Assembly (NCBI RefSeq): GCF_018325905.1
Contig: NZ_AP021901.1
Span: forward strand, 5,022,001 to 5,086,000
Direction of reading: 5' to 3'
DNA: 64,000 bases
Origin: Pseudomonas sp. St316
GTDB lineage: Bacteria; Pseudomonadota; Gammaproteobacteria; Pseudomonadales; Pseudomonadaceae
This document shows, piece after piece, positions 33,326 to 42,659 of the stretch (the stretch's first letter is position 1; each line of letters starts with the position of its first letter). The position numbers were made by a program, and so were the translations under genes. The notes under the pieces are model-generated. The model was not told the DNA's origin and did no database searches. It was given only the letters and a program-made list of their open reading frames with translations.

Positions 33326-35158
33326 ATGGTTTATCGCCGCTTCGAAACACTGATCGATATCTTCCGCGACGCCCCCACCTCGGCCCCGCCGAATCGCGTC
33401 CTGCCCTTCTACACCTATTATCTGAAACAGGTCTGGCCCAGCTTCGCCGTACTGCTGGTGGTCGGCCTGATCGGCGCGCTCATCGAAGTGGCGTTGTTCA
33501 GCTACCTGAGCCGCATCATCGACCTGACCCAGGGCACGCCCAATGTGGACTTCTTCAAGGTCCATGGCCTGGAGCTGGCCTGGATGGCCGTGGTGGCGCT
33601 GATCTTCCGGCCCATCTTCGTCACCCTGCATGACCTGCTGGTGCACCAGACCCTGAGCCCCGGCATGACCAGCCTGATCCGCTGGCAGAACCACAGCTAC
33701 GTGCTCAAGCAGAGCCTGAATTTCTTCCAGAACGACTTCGCCGGACGTATCGCCCAGCGCATCATGCAGACCGGCAACTCCCTGCGCGACTCGGCGGTCC
33801 AGGCGGTGGATGCCCTGTGGCACGTGCTGATCTATGCCATCAGCTCCCTGGTGCTGTTCGCCGAAGCCGACTGGCGCCTGATGATCCCGCTGTTGATGTG
33901 GATTGCCGCGTATATCGGCGCACTCTGCTATTTCGTGCCACGGGTCAAGGAGCGCTCGGTGGTGTCGTCCGATGCCCGCTCCAAACTCATGGGCCGGATC
34001 GTCGACGGCTACACCAACATCACCACCCTGAAGCTGTTCGCCCACACCAACTTCGAACAGCAATACGCCCGCGAGGCGATCCAGGAACAGACCGAAAAGG
34101 CCCAGTTGGCCGGCCGCGTGGTAACCAGCATGGACGTGGTCATCACCAGCATGAACGGCCTGCTGATCGTCGGCACCACAGGCCTGGCGCTGTGGCTGTG
34201 GACCCAATCGCTGATCAGCGTTGGCGCGATCGCCCTGGCGACCGGGCTGGTGATCCGCATCGTCAATATGTCCGGCTGGATCATGTGGGTGGTCAACGGC
34301 ATCTTCGAAAACATCGGCATGGTCCAGGACGGTTTGCAGACCATTGCCCAACCGGTCAGCGTCACCGACCGCGACCAGGCCAAGCCCCTGGCGGTGGCCC
34401 GGGGCGAGGTGCGTTTCGAGCATGTGGATTTCCACTATGGCAAAAAAAGCGGCGTGATCGGCGACCTCAACCTGACCATCAGGCCCGGCGAGAAAATCGG
34501 CCTGATCGGTCCGTCCGGCGCCGGTAAATCCACCTTGGTCAACCTGCTGCTGCGCCTCTATGACGTGCAAGGCGGGCACATTCTCATCGACGGCCAGGAC
34601 ATCGCCGAAGTCGGCCAGGAAAGCCTGCGCGAGCGCATCGGCATGATCACCCAGGACACGTCGCTGCTGCATCGCTCGATTCGCGAGAACCTGCTCTACG
34701 GCAAGCCAGACGCCACCGATGCGCAACTCTGGGAAGCCGTGCGCAAGGCCCGCGCCGACGAGTTCATCCCACTGCTGTCGGACGCCGAAGGCCGCACCGG
34801 CTTCGATGCCCATGTGGGTGAGCGCGGCGTGAAACTGTCCGGCGGCCAGCGCCAGCGCATCGCTATCGCGCGGGTGCTGCTCAAGGACGCGCCGATCCTG
34901 ATCATGGACGAAGCAACGTCAGCACTGGACTCCGAAGTCGAGGCGGCGATCCAGGAAAGCCTCGAGACCTTGATGCAAGGCAAGACCGTGATCGCCATCG
35001 CCCACCGCCTCTCCACCATCGCCCGCATGGATCGGCTGGTGGTGCTGGAGAATGGTCGCATCGCCGAAACCGGCAGCCATGCCGAACTGCTGGCTCATGG
35101 CGGGTTGTATGCGCGATTGTGGCAACACCAGACCGGGGGGTTTGTGGGGATCGACTAA
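33326..35158 (+). CDS. ABC transporter, fused permease and ATPase (exporter type)
   Basis: This 610-residue half-transporter has six membrane segments in the first ~330 residues. A nucleotide-binding domain follows with GPSGAGKST (Walker A), Q-loop ITQDTSLLHRSIRENL, signature LSGGQRQRIAIAR, Walker B ILIMDEATSALD and H-loop AHRLST. It most resembles the MsbA/multidrug exporter class and works as a homodimer. A stop codon lies 6 bp before the ATG and the only strong ribosome site (AAGGAG at 33297) is 23 bp away, so initiation may be weak. The substrate is unknown. Confidence 0.9.
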   Translation: MVYRRFETLIDIFRDAPTSAPPNRVLPFYTYYLKQVWPSFAVLLVVGLIGALIEVALFSYLSRIIDLTQGTPNVDFFKVHGLELAWMAVVALIFRPIFVTLHDLLVHQTLSPGMTSLIRWQNHSYVLKQSLNFFQNDFAGRIAQRIMQTGNSLRDSAVQAVDALWHVLIYAISSLVLFAEADWRLMIPLLMWIAAYIGALCYFVPRVKERSVVSSDARSKLMGRIVDGYTNITTLKLFAHTNFEQQYAREAIQEQTEKAQLAGRVVTSMDVVITSMNGLLIVGTTGLALWLWTQSLISVGAIALATGLVIRIVNMSGWIMWVVNGIFENIGMVQDGLQTIAQPVSVTDRDQAKPLAVARGEVRFEHVDFHYGKKSGVIGDLNLTIRPGEKIGLIGPSGAGKSTLVNLLLRLYDVQGGHILIDGQDIAEVGQESLRERIGMITQDTSLLHRSIRENLLYGKPDATDAQLWEAVRKARADEFIPLLSDAEGRTGFDAHVGERGVKLSGGQRQRIAIARVLLKDAPILIMDEATSALDSEVEAAIQESLETLMQGKTVIAIAHRLSTIARMDRLVVLENGRIAETGSHAELLAHGGLYARLWQHQTGGFVGID

Positions 35159-35525
35159 GTCGAGTTGGCTTCTACAGGCAGGAGGCGCGGGGATCGTGTG
35201 GGAGCCAGGCTTGCCCGCGATGAAGTTGACACGGTCTCCCGGATAGCCCGAGGCGCCTGTATCGCGAGCAAGCTTTGCTCCCACAGCCCTGTGCCCGAGC
35301 GCCATTCTGAAAAAATCTGTCCAGGATCCATCTAGCCCATACCGCCACCCCATACTCCTCCCCGACCACGGCCAAAACCGCCACCGTCCATGACGCTGGC
35401 GTTTTTTTGTCGCTGGATTTGTCGCCGCGCTCTGCTGTACTCAACTCAGGCTCTGGAGATGAACCTGTCGTAATACTGCTGGATGCATAACCGATTTATC
35501 ACGACTGTTTTATCAAGGATTGCTT
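35159..35525. other. 367-bp gap before aqpZ
   Basis: It contains the REPIN at 35196-35286. The remainder (35290-35525) shows no ORF that reads as a protein and presumably carries the aqpZ promoter. Confidence 0.4.
35196..35286. repeat. REPIN
   Basis: Inverted arms GTGGGAGCCAGGCTTGCCCGC and GCGAGCAAGCTTTGCTCCCAC follow the ABC exporter gene. Confidence 0.9.
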
Positions 35526-36215
35526 ATGTCTTTACTCAAACGTTCAACGACTGAGTTGTTGGGTACGTTCTGGCTGGTACTGGGTGGCTGTGGCAGCGCA
35601 GTATTGGCCGCCTCGGGGATTGGCGTGCTGGGGGTGGCCCTGGCGTTCGGCTTGACGGTGTTGACCATGGCCTTCGCCATCGGTCATATCTCCGGTTGCC
35701 ACCTCAACCCAGCGGTGTCGGTGGGCTTGTACGTGGGCGGGCGGTTTCCGGCCAGGGAATTGCCCGCTTACATCATCGCTCAGGTCATCGGTGGCGTGCT
35801 GGCTGCCACGTTGATCTACTTCATCGCCAGCGGCAAGGAAGGCTTTGACCTGGCCGCGTCCGGCCTGGCAGCGAACGGTTATGGCGAGCATTCGCCCGGT
35901 GGTTATTCGATGGCGGCCGGTTTTGTCACCGAGCTGGTCATGACGGCGATGTTCATCCTGATCATCCTCGGCGCCACCGATAAACGTGCGCCGGCCGGGC
36001 TGGCACCGATAGCCATCGGCCTGGCCCTGACGCTCATTCACCTGATCTCGATTCCGGTCACCAACACGTCCGTCAACCCGGCCCGCAGTACCGGTCCGGC
36101 GCTGATTGTCGGTGGCTGGGCCATCGGGCAACTGTGGCTGTTCTGGGTAGCGCCGCTGCTGGGCGCCGTCATTGGCGGTGTCTCGTACCGCTGGCTGGGC
36201 CAGGAAAACCGCTGA
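35526..36215 (+). CDS. aqpZ: Aquaporin Z
   Basis: This 229-residue inner-membrane water channel has six transmembrane helices and two NPA motifs (61-63 in HLNPAVSVG, 184-186 in VNPARSTGP). The selectivity filter is consistent with a water-specific pore: small and aromatic residues and the arginine after the second NPA, as in E. coli AqpZ. The ATG at 35526 is preferred to a TTG two codons earlier. It is single and convergent with the acyltransferase gene. Confidence 0.93.
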   Translation: MSLLKRSTTELLGTFWLVLGGCGSAVLAASGIGVLGVALAFGLTVLTMAFAIGHISGCHLNPAVSVGLYVGGRFPARELPAYIIAQVIGGVLAATLIYFIASGKEGFDLAASGLAANGYGEHSPGGYSMAAGFVTELVMTAMFILIILGATDKRAPAGLAPIAIGLALTLIHLISIPVTNTSVNPARSTGPALIVGGWAIGQLWLFWVAPLLGAVIGGVSYRWLGQENR

Positions 36216-36231
36216 GTCATACCCGCGAAGA

Positions 36232-37356
36232 TCAGCACTGCCGATAAGGCAGTGCTGTTTTCGCCTCTTCGGCATACGCCAACACACCCTCCTGCTCCCG
36301 GGCGAGAAAATCTTCGACCGCCGCTTTCAAACCGGGGTGGCGCAGGTAATGCCATGAGCGGGTAATCACCGGCTCGAACCCGCGAATCAACTTGTGCTCG
36401 CCCTGGGCGCCCGCATCAAAACGCTGCAAGCCATGAGCAATCGCGTAGTCCATGCCCTGGTAGAAACAGGTCTCGAAATGCAAGCGGTCGAACTCCGCCA
36501 GGCAGCCCCAGTACCGCCCGTAGAAACTGTCACCGCCCACCAGGCTGAACGCCATTGCCACCGGCCGCGAACCTTGCTTGGCCAGCACCACGCGAATGGC
36601 CTCGGGCATGCGTTCAGCCAGCAGGCTGAAAAACGCCCGGGTCAGATACGGCGCCTGCCGCCGCACGGCGTAGGTGTTGGCGTAACAGGCGTAGACAAAA
36701 TCCCACTGCGCCTCGTCCAACTGATGACCTTCGAGCCATTCGAACGCGATGCCCTGCCCCGCCACTTGTTCGCGCTCCTTGCGCATCTGCTTGCGCTTGC
36801 GGGAACTGAGCGCGTCGAGAAAATCCTGGAAGTCCCGATAGCCGCGATTTTGCCAGTGATACTGACAGCCGATCCGCTGCAGCCAGCCCTCCTGCCCGGC
36901 GAGTGCCGCGTCGGTGAAGGCGTCGGTGAAATTGATGTGGGCGCTGGAAAGCCCTTCGATTTCCAGATAACCCGGCAGGCTGCCCAACAATTCCAGGCCG
37001 TCCTCCACACAGGCCGCCAGCAATCGCGGACCGCTGACCGGACTGAACGGCACCGCCGTCAGCAGCTTGGGGTAGTAATCGATCCCCGCCCGGGCGCAGG
37101 CGTCGGCCCAAGCGTGGTCGAACACGTACTCGCCGTAGGAATGCCACTTGCGGTAGCTGGGCATGGCCGCCAGCAAGCGGCCGTCTTCAATGTGCAGCAA
37201 ATGCTCGGGCTGCCAACCGGAACTCGGTCCCAGGCTAGCGCTGTCCTCCAACGTGCTCAGGAAGGCGTGGCGCAGGAACGGTTGATTGGCGGGCACCATC
37301 GCGTCCCATTCTTGAGACGCGATGGCGGACAGGCTTTTCAAGACTTGAAGCGACAT
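36232..37356 (-). CDS. GNAT-fold protein of the peptidogalycan/FemAB-like family (DUF482)
   Basis: This 374-residue cytoplasmic protein contains the DUF482 hallmarks WHSYGEYVFDHAWADAC, SSRKRKQMRKERE and GRYWGC...LHFETCFYQGMDYAI...FDAGAQGEHKLIRGFEP. The fold is a tandem acyl-CoA N-acyltransferase like FemX/FemAB. The reaction is not established. The ATG at 37356 has GAGGAA 6 nt upstream. It stands alone, beside the RHS gene. Confidence 0.85.
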   Translation of the reverse strand: MSLQVLKSLSAIASQEWDAMVPANQPFLRHAFLSTLEDSASLGPSSGWQPEHLLHIEDGRLLAAMPSYRKWHSYGEYVFDHAWADACARAGIDYYPKLLTAVPFSPVSGPRLLAACVEDGLELLGSLPGYLEIEGLSSAHINFTDAFTDAALAGQEGWLQRIGCQYHWQNRGYRDFQDFLDALSSRKRKQMRKEREQVAGQGIAFEWLEGHQLDEAQWDFVYACYANTYAVRRQAPYLTRAFFSLLAERMPEAIRVVLAKQGSRPVAMAFSLVGGDSFYGRYWGCLAEFDRLHFETCFYQGMDYAIAHGLQRFDAGAQGEHKLIRGFEPVITRSWHYLRHPGLKAAVEDFLAREQEGVLAYAEEAKTALPYRQC

Positions 37357-37485
37357 GCGGTTCCTCGACATCCGGACGGCGGTGGGGTGAGTATCGCCGA
37401 TCTGGACCGGGTGAGACGAGGAGCAAAGTAGTTTTTGAGTTCATGGGCGATGGGCATTGAATCCCATCGCTATTCCATCGATAAA

Positions 37486-38528
37486 TTAAACATCGTCAGG
37501 TTGATAACCTAAGTACCGGGTCCTTACGTTTCTCTCGCGTTTTCCTTTTTTTCTGATTTCCTCCATTTCGCGTGCTTGCTGTGCCTTGTCTCTAGCTTTT
37601 TTATTAGCAGCTCTTCTTGCCATTATAGAATCGTAATCCGCGGCGACTCTCTTTATTGTTGCAGCGCCTTCCTTAGTGATACCGGGTTGACCTTTGTTTT
37701 CTTTAGCATGGTTGTAAGCTTCAGTGGCTGATTCCGCTTCACGTTCTAAATTAAAGAAGTTTGAAGAATCCTCGCGCCCTGCTTTTTCCGTGTCGTCCCA
37801 AAACAAAAGCGCTCTTTTTCTCAAACGAGAAACATGCTTGTCCTTAATAGGATACAAAGTTGTCGGATGAGACTTTTTGTTTTTAGCAAGTATCTCTGGC
37901 AACTTATTATAACCAGGAGTAGCCGTGGTAACTCTTTGAGATCCAACTATACTCCTAAGGCCTCTAAGAAACCCGCCCCACGGAGTGTGCCCTGTCGGAT
38001 CCACGCTATTTATCGGATCCCCCACACAATACATATACGCATTCAAGCCCCCTCCCCAAACGGACTCAAGTTGTCCGGGCTGTGAAACCTCATCAACAGC
38101 GGATTGAACACTCGGTAGCCATTGCCCAGCAAATACCAACCAGTCTGCCTTTCACGCCGCTCGCCGTTGTAACCCAAATGACTATTCACCAAGCTGCCTT
38201 CTAACTGATGACCATACGGCGAATAGGCTATGCCCTTGATGACCTCCCTGCTGATCTCACACAACACACTGTTCTTGTCATCGCCCGCCAGTAAAAGGGC
38301 TTTTACGCCGGCCTCCGACCGACGCTCGGCGAGCACAACGCCTTCGGCCCGAACGAAGGTGCTGTTGGCGCTTCCCTGGATCTCGGTGGTCAGCTCATTG
38401 TTTCGGTAAAACCGTTGTTCCTTGCCGTCGGCAGTGTCGCGTCCAATCAATGTGTCCATTGCATCATAGTGAAAGCTGACCGCCGTTTGGCCGGACGCAA
38501 GGAGCCTTGTTTTATCTGAACCCGTCAT
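37486..38528 (-). pseudogene. Orphan RHS-core protein with C-terminal toxin-type tail, frameshifted
   Basis: Read with one G restored near 38048-38052, this is a single gene of about 347 codons. It has an N-terminal YD/RHS segment, the RHS core signature (GNGYRVFNPLLMRFHSPDNL, then GGLNAYMYCVGDPINSVDPTGH) and a non-homologous tail of about 145 residues rich in Lys/Arg/Glu. The first frame stops just after SPFGEGA; the core continues in another frame. In pseudomonads such short RHS proteins carry variable C-terminal toxins. The tail is AT-rich compared with neighbours, a sign of horizontal origin. GGAG lies 6 nt before ATG 38528. No immunity gene follows in the 129 bp before the next gene. The frameshift may be a base-call error. 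Confidence 0.75.
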
Positions 38529-38707
38529 GGTGCTCTCCACATCACCATGAGCCGCTCATGGCGCTTCATTTCGACATACAGAGCGAGTATTGCCAGGCAC
38601 TTACCATCGTTCTGCGACTGAACAAAGTAAGCACTTTTTCCAACCTCCACGAAACTGTCAGGGTTGACAGGTGATTGCACGTACAGTGTTTCAGGGAAAT
38701 GCGCCAA
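38525..38707 (-). CDS. Small ORF coupled to the RHS gene, uncertain
   Basis: This 60-codon frame ends in an ATGA overlap with the RHS start, suggesting translational coupling. Its only long start is a TTG that falls in the T run of the porin terminator, so the true start may be internal or the gene truncated. The product (SPVNPDSFVEVGKSAYFVQSQ...) has no recognised domain. It could be a remnant of a longer RHS protein or a leader peptide. Confidence 0.3.
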   Translation of the reverse strand: MAHFPETLYVQSPVNPDSFVEVGKSAYFVQSQNDGKCLAILALYVEMKRHERLMVMWRAP

Positions 38708-38733
38708 AAAAAAACCCCGCCAGAGGCGGGGTT
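38706..38733 (-). terminator. Strong terminator of the porin gene
   Basis: AACCCCGCC and GGCGGGGTT pair perfectly (9 bp, 3-nt loop). On the minus strand nine T residues follow. It ends porin transcription just before the RHS region. Confidence 0.9.
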
Positions 38734-38786
38734 CAAAGGAGCGCTTTAACGGATGAAGTCAGAGCGGTGTATCAAGTCAGCACGAT

Positions 38787-40097
38787 TTAGAACACGTACT
38801 GAGCACGCATCACAAAACCGTCGCCGTCGTCGTCGCCATTGACGTTGGTGACTTTGTCGGTCTTGGCCTTGATGTAGGCGGCGGAAATTTTTACCGCTTC
38901 GTTGGCGTACCAGTTCACGCCCAGGTTGTGCACCTTGGCTTCGGCGTCGCCCACTTCACGGGTGGCGCTGGCGGTGGTGATGTTGTCGTCTTCGACGGTC
39001 ATGCTGTCGTAGCGATAGAACACTTCCCAGGCGCCGATGGATTTGTTCTGAGGCTTGATCGCATCAAACTTGCCGACTTTATAACCACGGGACTCACCGG
39101 TGAGGGTGTAGGCACCCTGGACGTAGAAGCCATGGCCTTTGAGGTCTTCGAAGGCACTGCTGTCAGCCTTGGTCTTGCGGGTGATGTATTCACCCTGGAT
39201 CGACGCAGGCCCCATGGCGAACGCAGCTTCCAGGCCGAATGCGGTGTCACGGTCGTACGAACCGGCCGGCGAGTTGTTGGCGCCGCCCAGTACGGGACGG
39301 TTGCCGTTAGGGCCGGCGTCGTTGCCACCCAGGGTTTCAACGCCACGCATGCCCAGGCGGGAGCGATAACGTGCGTCGAACGCGGTGTCGGAAACGTCGC
39401 GCGAAGCCACGTTCAGACCGAAGTGCAGCACGTTGCCGGCTTCGTGCATCGGGGCGAACACAAAGCGACCGTTGACTTGCTTGACGCTGTCGCCGTCGGT
39501 GTCGTCGGTGTCCTTGCTGAACACACCGGCCGAGGCATAGAACGAATCGGCGAAAGTGCTGGAAGCTTGGATGCCCAGGCCGTTCTGGTGGCTGTTGGCC
39601 CAGTCGATCAGGTCGTAAGCGGCGTTACGCTCAGGTGCAGTGACCCACTTGGAGCTGGTGGCTTTTTCCAGGCCGAAGTCGGGGTCAAAACGACCGACCT
39701 TGATCGACACCGGCTTGAAGCCGTTATAGGCCAGGGACGCTTCGTCGAAGTAGCCGTTATCGGAGTCGCCACTGTTGTGGGACATGTCGTAGTTGATGGT
39801 GTAGGCCCAATCCGTGTACAGCACGCCGGACAGTTCCAGGAAGGCGCGACGGATGTAAGCGGCGTCGGCCGAGTTGCCGTTGTCGGTGTAGATACCATCG
39901 AACTGGCTGTAGTCAGCCTGCAAACGACCACCGAGCTTGAAGCTGAACTCTTTGTCAGTGGTAGCGACCTCAAGGCCGCCCTTGGTTTTGACCACGATAT
40001 CGGCGCCATCGGTGGTGACGGTGCCGGCGAAAGCCTGGGCGGTTACTGCCATTGCCAGTGCGCTGGCGGCAACACCTGCGAAGTGCTTACGGATCAT
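38787..40097 (-). CDS. OprO/OprP-family (phosphate/polyphosphate-type) porin
   Basis: This 436-residue precursor has a signal peptide ([24 protein letters not shown], cleaved before GTV), a 16-strand-type barrel sequence and a C-terminal phenylalanine (RAQYVF). The N-terminal [29 protein letters not shown] and [19 protein letters not shown] are typical of phosphate-selective porins OprP/OprO, where loop-3 lysines line the channel. Specificity for phosphate over pyrophosphate or polyphosphate is not decidable by eye. A partial Pho box lies about 110-130 bp upstream. It is monocistronic, with its own terminator. Confidence 0.88.
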   Translation of the reverse strand: MIRKHFAGVAASALAMAVTAQAFAGTVTTDGADIVVKTKGGLEVATTDKEFSFKLGGRLQADYSQFDGIYTDNGNSADAAYIRRAFLELSGVLYTDWAYTINYDMSHNSGDSDNGYFDEASLAYNGFKPVSIKVGRFDPDFGLEKATSSKWVTAPERNAAYDLIDWANSHQNGLGIQASSTFADSFYASAGVFSKDTDDTDGDSVKQVNGRFVFAPMHEAGNVLHFGLNVASRDVSDTAFDARYRSRLGMRGVETLGGNDAGPNGNRPVLGGANNSPAGSYDRDTAFGLEAAFAMGPASIQGEYITRKTKADSSAFEDLKGHGFYVQGAYTLTGESRGYKVGKFDAIKPQNKSIGAWEVFYRYDSMTVEDDNITTASATREVGDAEAKVHNLGVNWYANEAVKISAAYIKAKTDKVTNVNGDDDGDGFVMRAQYVF

Positions 40098-40207
40098 CGA
40101 AGAATTCCCCTGTTGGTAGTCTATGCGTTAGAAAACACGCGGAACTGGGCCCGCTGGTGTTGGGAGGGGATCTTGGCGACCGGTTGTGTCAGGCGAGTTG
40201 CTATCAC

Positions 40208-40225
40208 ATAAAGATTTTATGACAG
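40208..40225 (-). promoter_or_regulatory. Candidate PhoB box of the porin gene
   Basis: On the minus strand CTGTCAT is followed by AAAA and then TCTTTAT. The first half-site is perfect; the second matches the CTGTCAT consensus poorly (3 of 7). Position and the porin family support phosphate control. Confidence 0.5.
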
Positions 40226-40263
40226 CGGAACTTTTTACTTCGAAAGGGAATAACCGCAACCCC

Positions 40264-40356
40264 CCTGTGGAAGCGAGCTTGCTCGCGATAGGGGTGGTTC
40301 AGTTTGCAGTGATTTGATTGATACGCCGCTATCGCGAGCAAGCTCGCTCCCACAGG
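40264..40356. repeat. REPIN
   Basis: Inverted arms GTGGAAGCGAGCTTGCTCGCG and GCGAGCAAGCTCGCTCCCAC lie between the porin promoter and the anti-sigma gene. Confidence 0.9.
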
Positions 40357-40377
40357 GGTTGGGCGGCAGATAGAGGT

Positions 40378-40614
40378 TTAGCGGATGTTTTTGCGACGTT
40401 CGGCCGCGAGCTTTTCGGCGAGGTGGTCCAGGTCGGCAACGGGCGGTTCCGGAAGTTTTCTGAGGGTGGCCTGCATCAGGCGCATCTGGCGGATGAATCG
40501 CCGGCAATTGGGGCAGAACATCAGGTGATGGCGCACCATCAGGCGTTCACGAAAGCTCAACTGGCCGTCGAGATAATCGCTGGAGCGCGCCACTTGTTCC
40601 TTGCAGGTCAGCAT
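40378..40614 (-). CDS. Zinc-binding anti-sigma factor (zf-HC2 type)
   Basis: This 78-residue protein contains the ZAS motif H-x3-C-x2-C (H30, C34, C37 in HHLMFCPNC) and an N-terminal helix that binds the sigma factor. No transmembrane segment is present, so it is a soluble anti-sigma. Zinc release on oxidation or metal stress often frees the sigma factor in this family. Its start overlaps the sigma gene by 7 bp (40608-40614), a classic coupling. Confidence 0.85.
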   Translation of the reverse strand: MLTCKEQVARSSDYLDGQLSFRERLMVRHHLMFCPNCRRFIRQMRLMQATLRKLPEPPVADLDHLAEKLAAERRKNIR

Positions 40615-41219
40615 TCGCCGGTTTCCTCGAAATGTTCCACGGTCGCGAAGACCTTCAGCCGGGCGCGATGCAACAGCACACGTACGTTGGAGAGCGAGAT
40701 GTCGAGAAGATTACAGATCTCTTCCAACTCCAGCCCCTGGCGTTCACGCAGGGTCAGCACGCTGCCTTGCAGTTCCGACAGGTTGAGCAAGGTATGCTCA
40801 AGGCAATCGCGCAGCTCGCTTTCCGTCAGCAGTGCTTCCGGTGTGTCCTGGTGCCAGGCGAACGGCGCCAGCAGCCAATGGCCATCGGCGGCAAAGCGAT
40901 CATCGCCCACAGTGCCATGGGGCGACGGGATATCATCGAGCAGCACTTCCCGACGATTCTGTTTGTAGCGGCTCTTGGCCGAATTGGCAGTAATGGTCAG
41001 CAGCCAGGTCTTGAGACTGGAACGGCCTTGGAAACCATTGAGATTACGCACCACCGACAACCACGCGTCCTGCACCACTTCATCGGCATTACGGCTGCCG
41101 ACGATGGCATAGGCCACGGCGCGCATCGGGCCCTGATAAGTGCTGACCAGTTCTTTGTAGGCCTTCTGCTCACCGGCCAGGAGGCGTTGGAGCAGGAGGG
41201 TATCGTCGGTGACCGTCAT
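40608..41219 (-). CDS. ECF-family RNA polymerase sigma factor
   Basis: This 203-residue sigma factor shows region 2 (YQGPMRAVAYAIVGSRNADEVVQDAWLSVVRNL, with RSSLKTWLLTITANSAKSR) and region 4 (LTLRERQGLELEEICNLLDISLSNVRVLLHRARLK). It directs RNA polymerase to stress promoters and is held by the overlapping anti-sigma. In P. aeruginosa the neighbouring gene pair is PA3285 (ECF sigma) and PA3286 (KAS III), as here. No GGAAC-type -35 is obvious in its own upstream region. Confidence 0.9.
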   Translation of the reverse strand: MTVTDDTLLLQRLLAGEQKAYKELVSTYQGPMRAVAYAIVGSRNADEVVQDAWLSVVRNLNGFQGRSSLKTWLLTITANSAKSRYKQNRREVLLDDIPSPHGTVGDDRFAADGHWLLAPFAWHQDTPEALLTESELRDCLEHTLLNLSELQGSVLTLRERQGLELEEICNLLDISLSNVRVLLHRARLKVFATVEHFEETGEC

Positions 41220-41266
41220 TCAACGCCCTATTGCTGGATAGATCGCTGTGGTGGCGAGGGGATTCA

Positions 41267-41291
41267 TGTGGGAGCAAGCTTTGCTCCCACA
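41267..41291. repeat. REPIN collapsed to a single hairpin
   Basis: GTGGGAGCAA and TTGCTCCCAC are separated by only GCT, so the spacer of the usual pair has been lost. It follows the KAS III gene and could serve as its terminator. Confidence 0.8.
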
Positions 41292-41328
41292 ACCACTGGG
41301 GATAAATCCTTTAACCAACCAAAATGGA

Positions 41329-42450
41329 TCAATGCTTGCGCAAAATCACGCTGCCAATCGAATAGCCGGCGCCGAACGAGCTGAGTACGGCAACCGAGCC
41401 GCTAGGCAGATCATCCTGGTACATGTGAAAGGCAATCACCGACCCCGCCGAACTGGTGTTGGCATAACGGTCGAGGATCACCGGCGCTTCCTCTTCGGTG
41501 GCTTCGCGCCCCAGCAATTTGCGCACGATCAGGTGATTCATGCTCAGGTTGGCCTGGTGCAGCCAGAAGCGCTTGACCTCGCCAACACTCAACTGGTTCT
41601 CCTCCAAGTGAGCACCGATCAGCTCGGCCACCATCGGGCAGACGTCGCGGAACACCTTGCGGCCTTCCTGGACGAACAGCTTGTCGCGGCTACCGGCGCC
41701 CTCTTCTGCGGCGCGGTTGAGGAAGCCGAAGTTGTTGCGGATGTTGTTGGAGAACTTGGTCAGCAGCTTGGTGCTGACCACGTCGAACTGGTACGGCGAA
41801 GTCGCCAGGTCCGCTCGCTCGATGATCACGGCAGTGGCCGCGTCGCCGAAGATGAAGTGGCTGTCGCGATCACGGAAGTTCAGGTGGCCGGTGCACACTT
41901 CCGGGTTGACCATCAGGATCGCCCGGGCCTGGCCCAATTGCACGCTATTGGCTGCTGCCTGAATACCGAAAGTGGCCGAGGAACAAGCCACGTTCATGTC
42001 GAAACCGAAACCTTCGATGCCCAGGGCTTCCTGGACTTCGACGGCAATGGCCGGGTACGGACGCTGCAGGTTGGAACAGGCGACGATCACCCCATCGATG
42101 TCGGCAACGGTGCGGCCGGCGCGCTCCAGGGCCTGTTTCGCAGCACCGATGGCCATTTCACACAGCACCGACCACTCGTCGTTGGAGCGCTCGGGCAACC
42201 GTGGGGTCATGCGTTGTGGATCGAGGATGCCGTCCTTGTCCATGACAAAGCGGCTCTTGATGCCGGAGGCCTTTTCGATGAACGCGGCGTTGGATTCGGT
42301 CAAGGCCTCGACTTCACCACGCGCGATGGCGTCGGCGTTGTCGGCGTTGAATTGCGCGACATAGGTATTGAAAGATTGCACCAGCTCTTCGTTGGAGATG
42401 CTATTGGCCGGGGTGTACAGGCCGGTGCCGCTGATGACGACGTTATGCAT
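41329..42450 (-). CDS. Beta-ketoacyl-ACP synthase III (FabH-like, PA3286 type)
   Basis: This 373-residue KAS III has the active-site cysteine in NVACSSATFG (C156), a histidine in WLHQANLSMN and an asparagine in YANTSSAGS. A long insertion near residues 35-90 distinguishes it from canonical FabH. It matches PA3286 of P. aeruginosa, reported to channel octanoyl-CoA from beta-oxidation into fatty acid synthesis by condensing it with malonyl-ACP. It sits upstream of the ECF sigma gene on the same strand. The ATG at 42450 is preferred over longer open frame. Confidence 0.88.
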   Translation of the reverse strand: MHNVVISGTGLYTPANSISNEELVQSFNTYVAQFNADNADAIARGEVEALTESNAAFIEKASGIKSRFVMDKDGILDPQRMTPRLPERSNDEWSVLCEMAIGAAKQALERAGRTVADIDGVIVACSNLQRPYPAIAVEVQEALGIEGFGFDMNVACSSATFGIQAAANSVQLGQARAILMVNPEVCTGHLNFRDRDSHFIFGDAATAVIIERADLATSPYQFDVVSTKLLTKFSNNIRNNFGFLNRAAEEGAGSRDKLFVQEGRKVFRDVCPMVAELIGAHLEENQLSVGEVKRFWLHQANLSMNHLIVRKLLGREATEEEAPVILDRYANTSSAGSVIAFHMYQDDLPSGSVAVLSSFGAGYSIGSVILRKH

Positions 42451-42659
42451 GGTCGTGTCTCTGATCTGTTCAGGCAGAAAGCATTGGCACCGACGTACCA
42501 ATACACAAAGGGACTTTTCCCATCCGGGGAAGCAGCCCTGGCATCGCTTTATTCCGATCCGCCCGGGGCATTGAAGCTCAAAACCACGGGACCGGCATTT
42601 ATAGGCGCGAAGTTTGCCATAAACGCTGGCGTTTGGCCCATTCTCAGTTCACTACAGCG

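Noticed and set aside
35172..35444. 90-codon minus-strand ORF upstream of aqpZ
   Set aside because: Half of it is translated REP sequence, and the rest lacks a ribosome site and protein-like composition.
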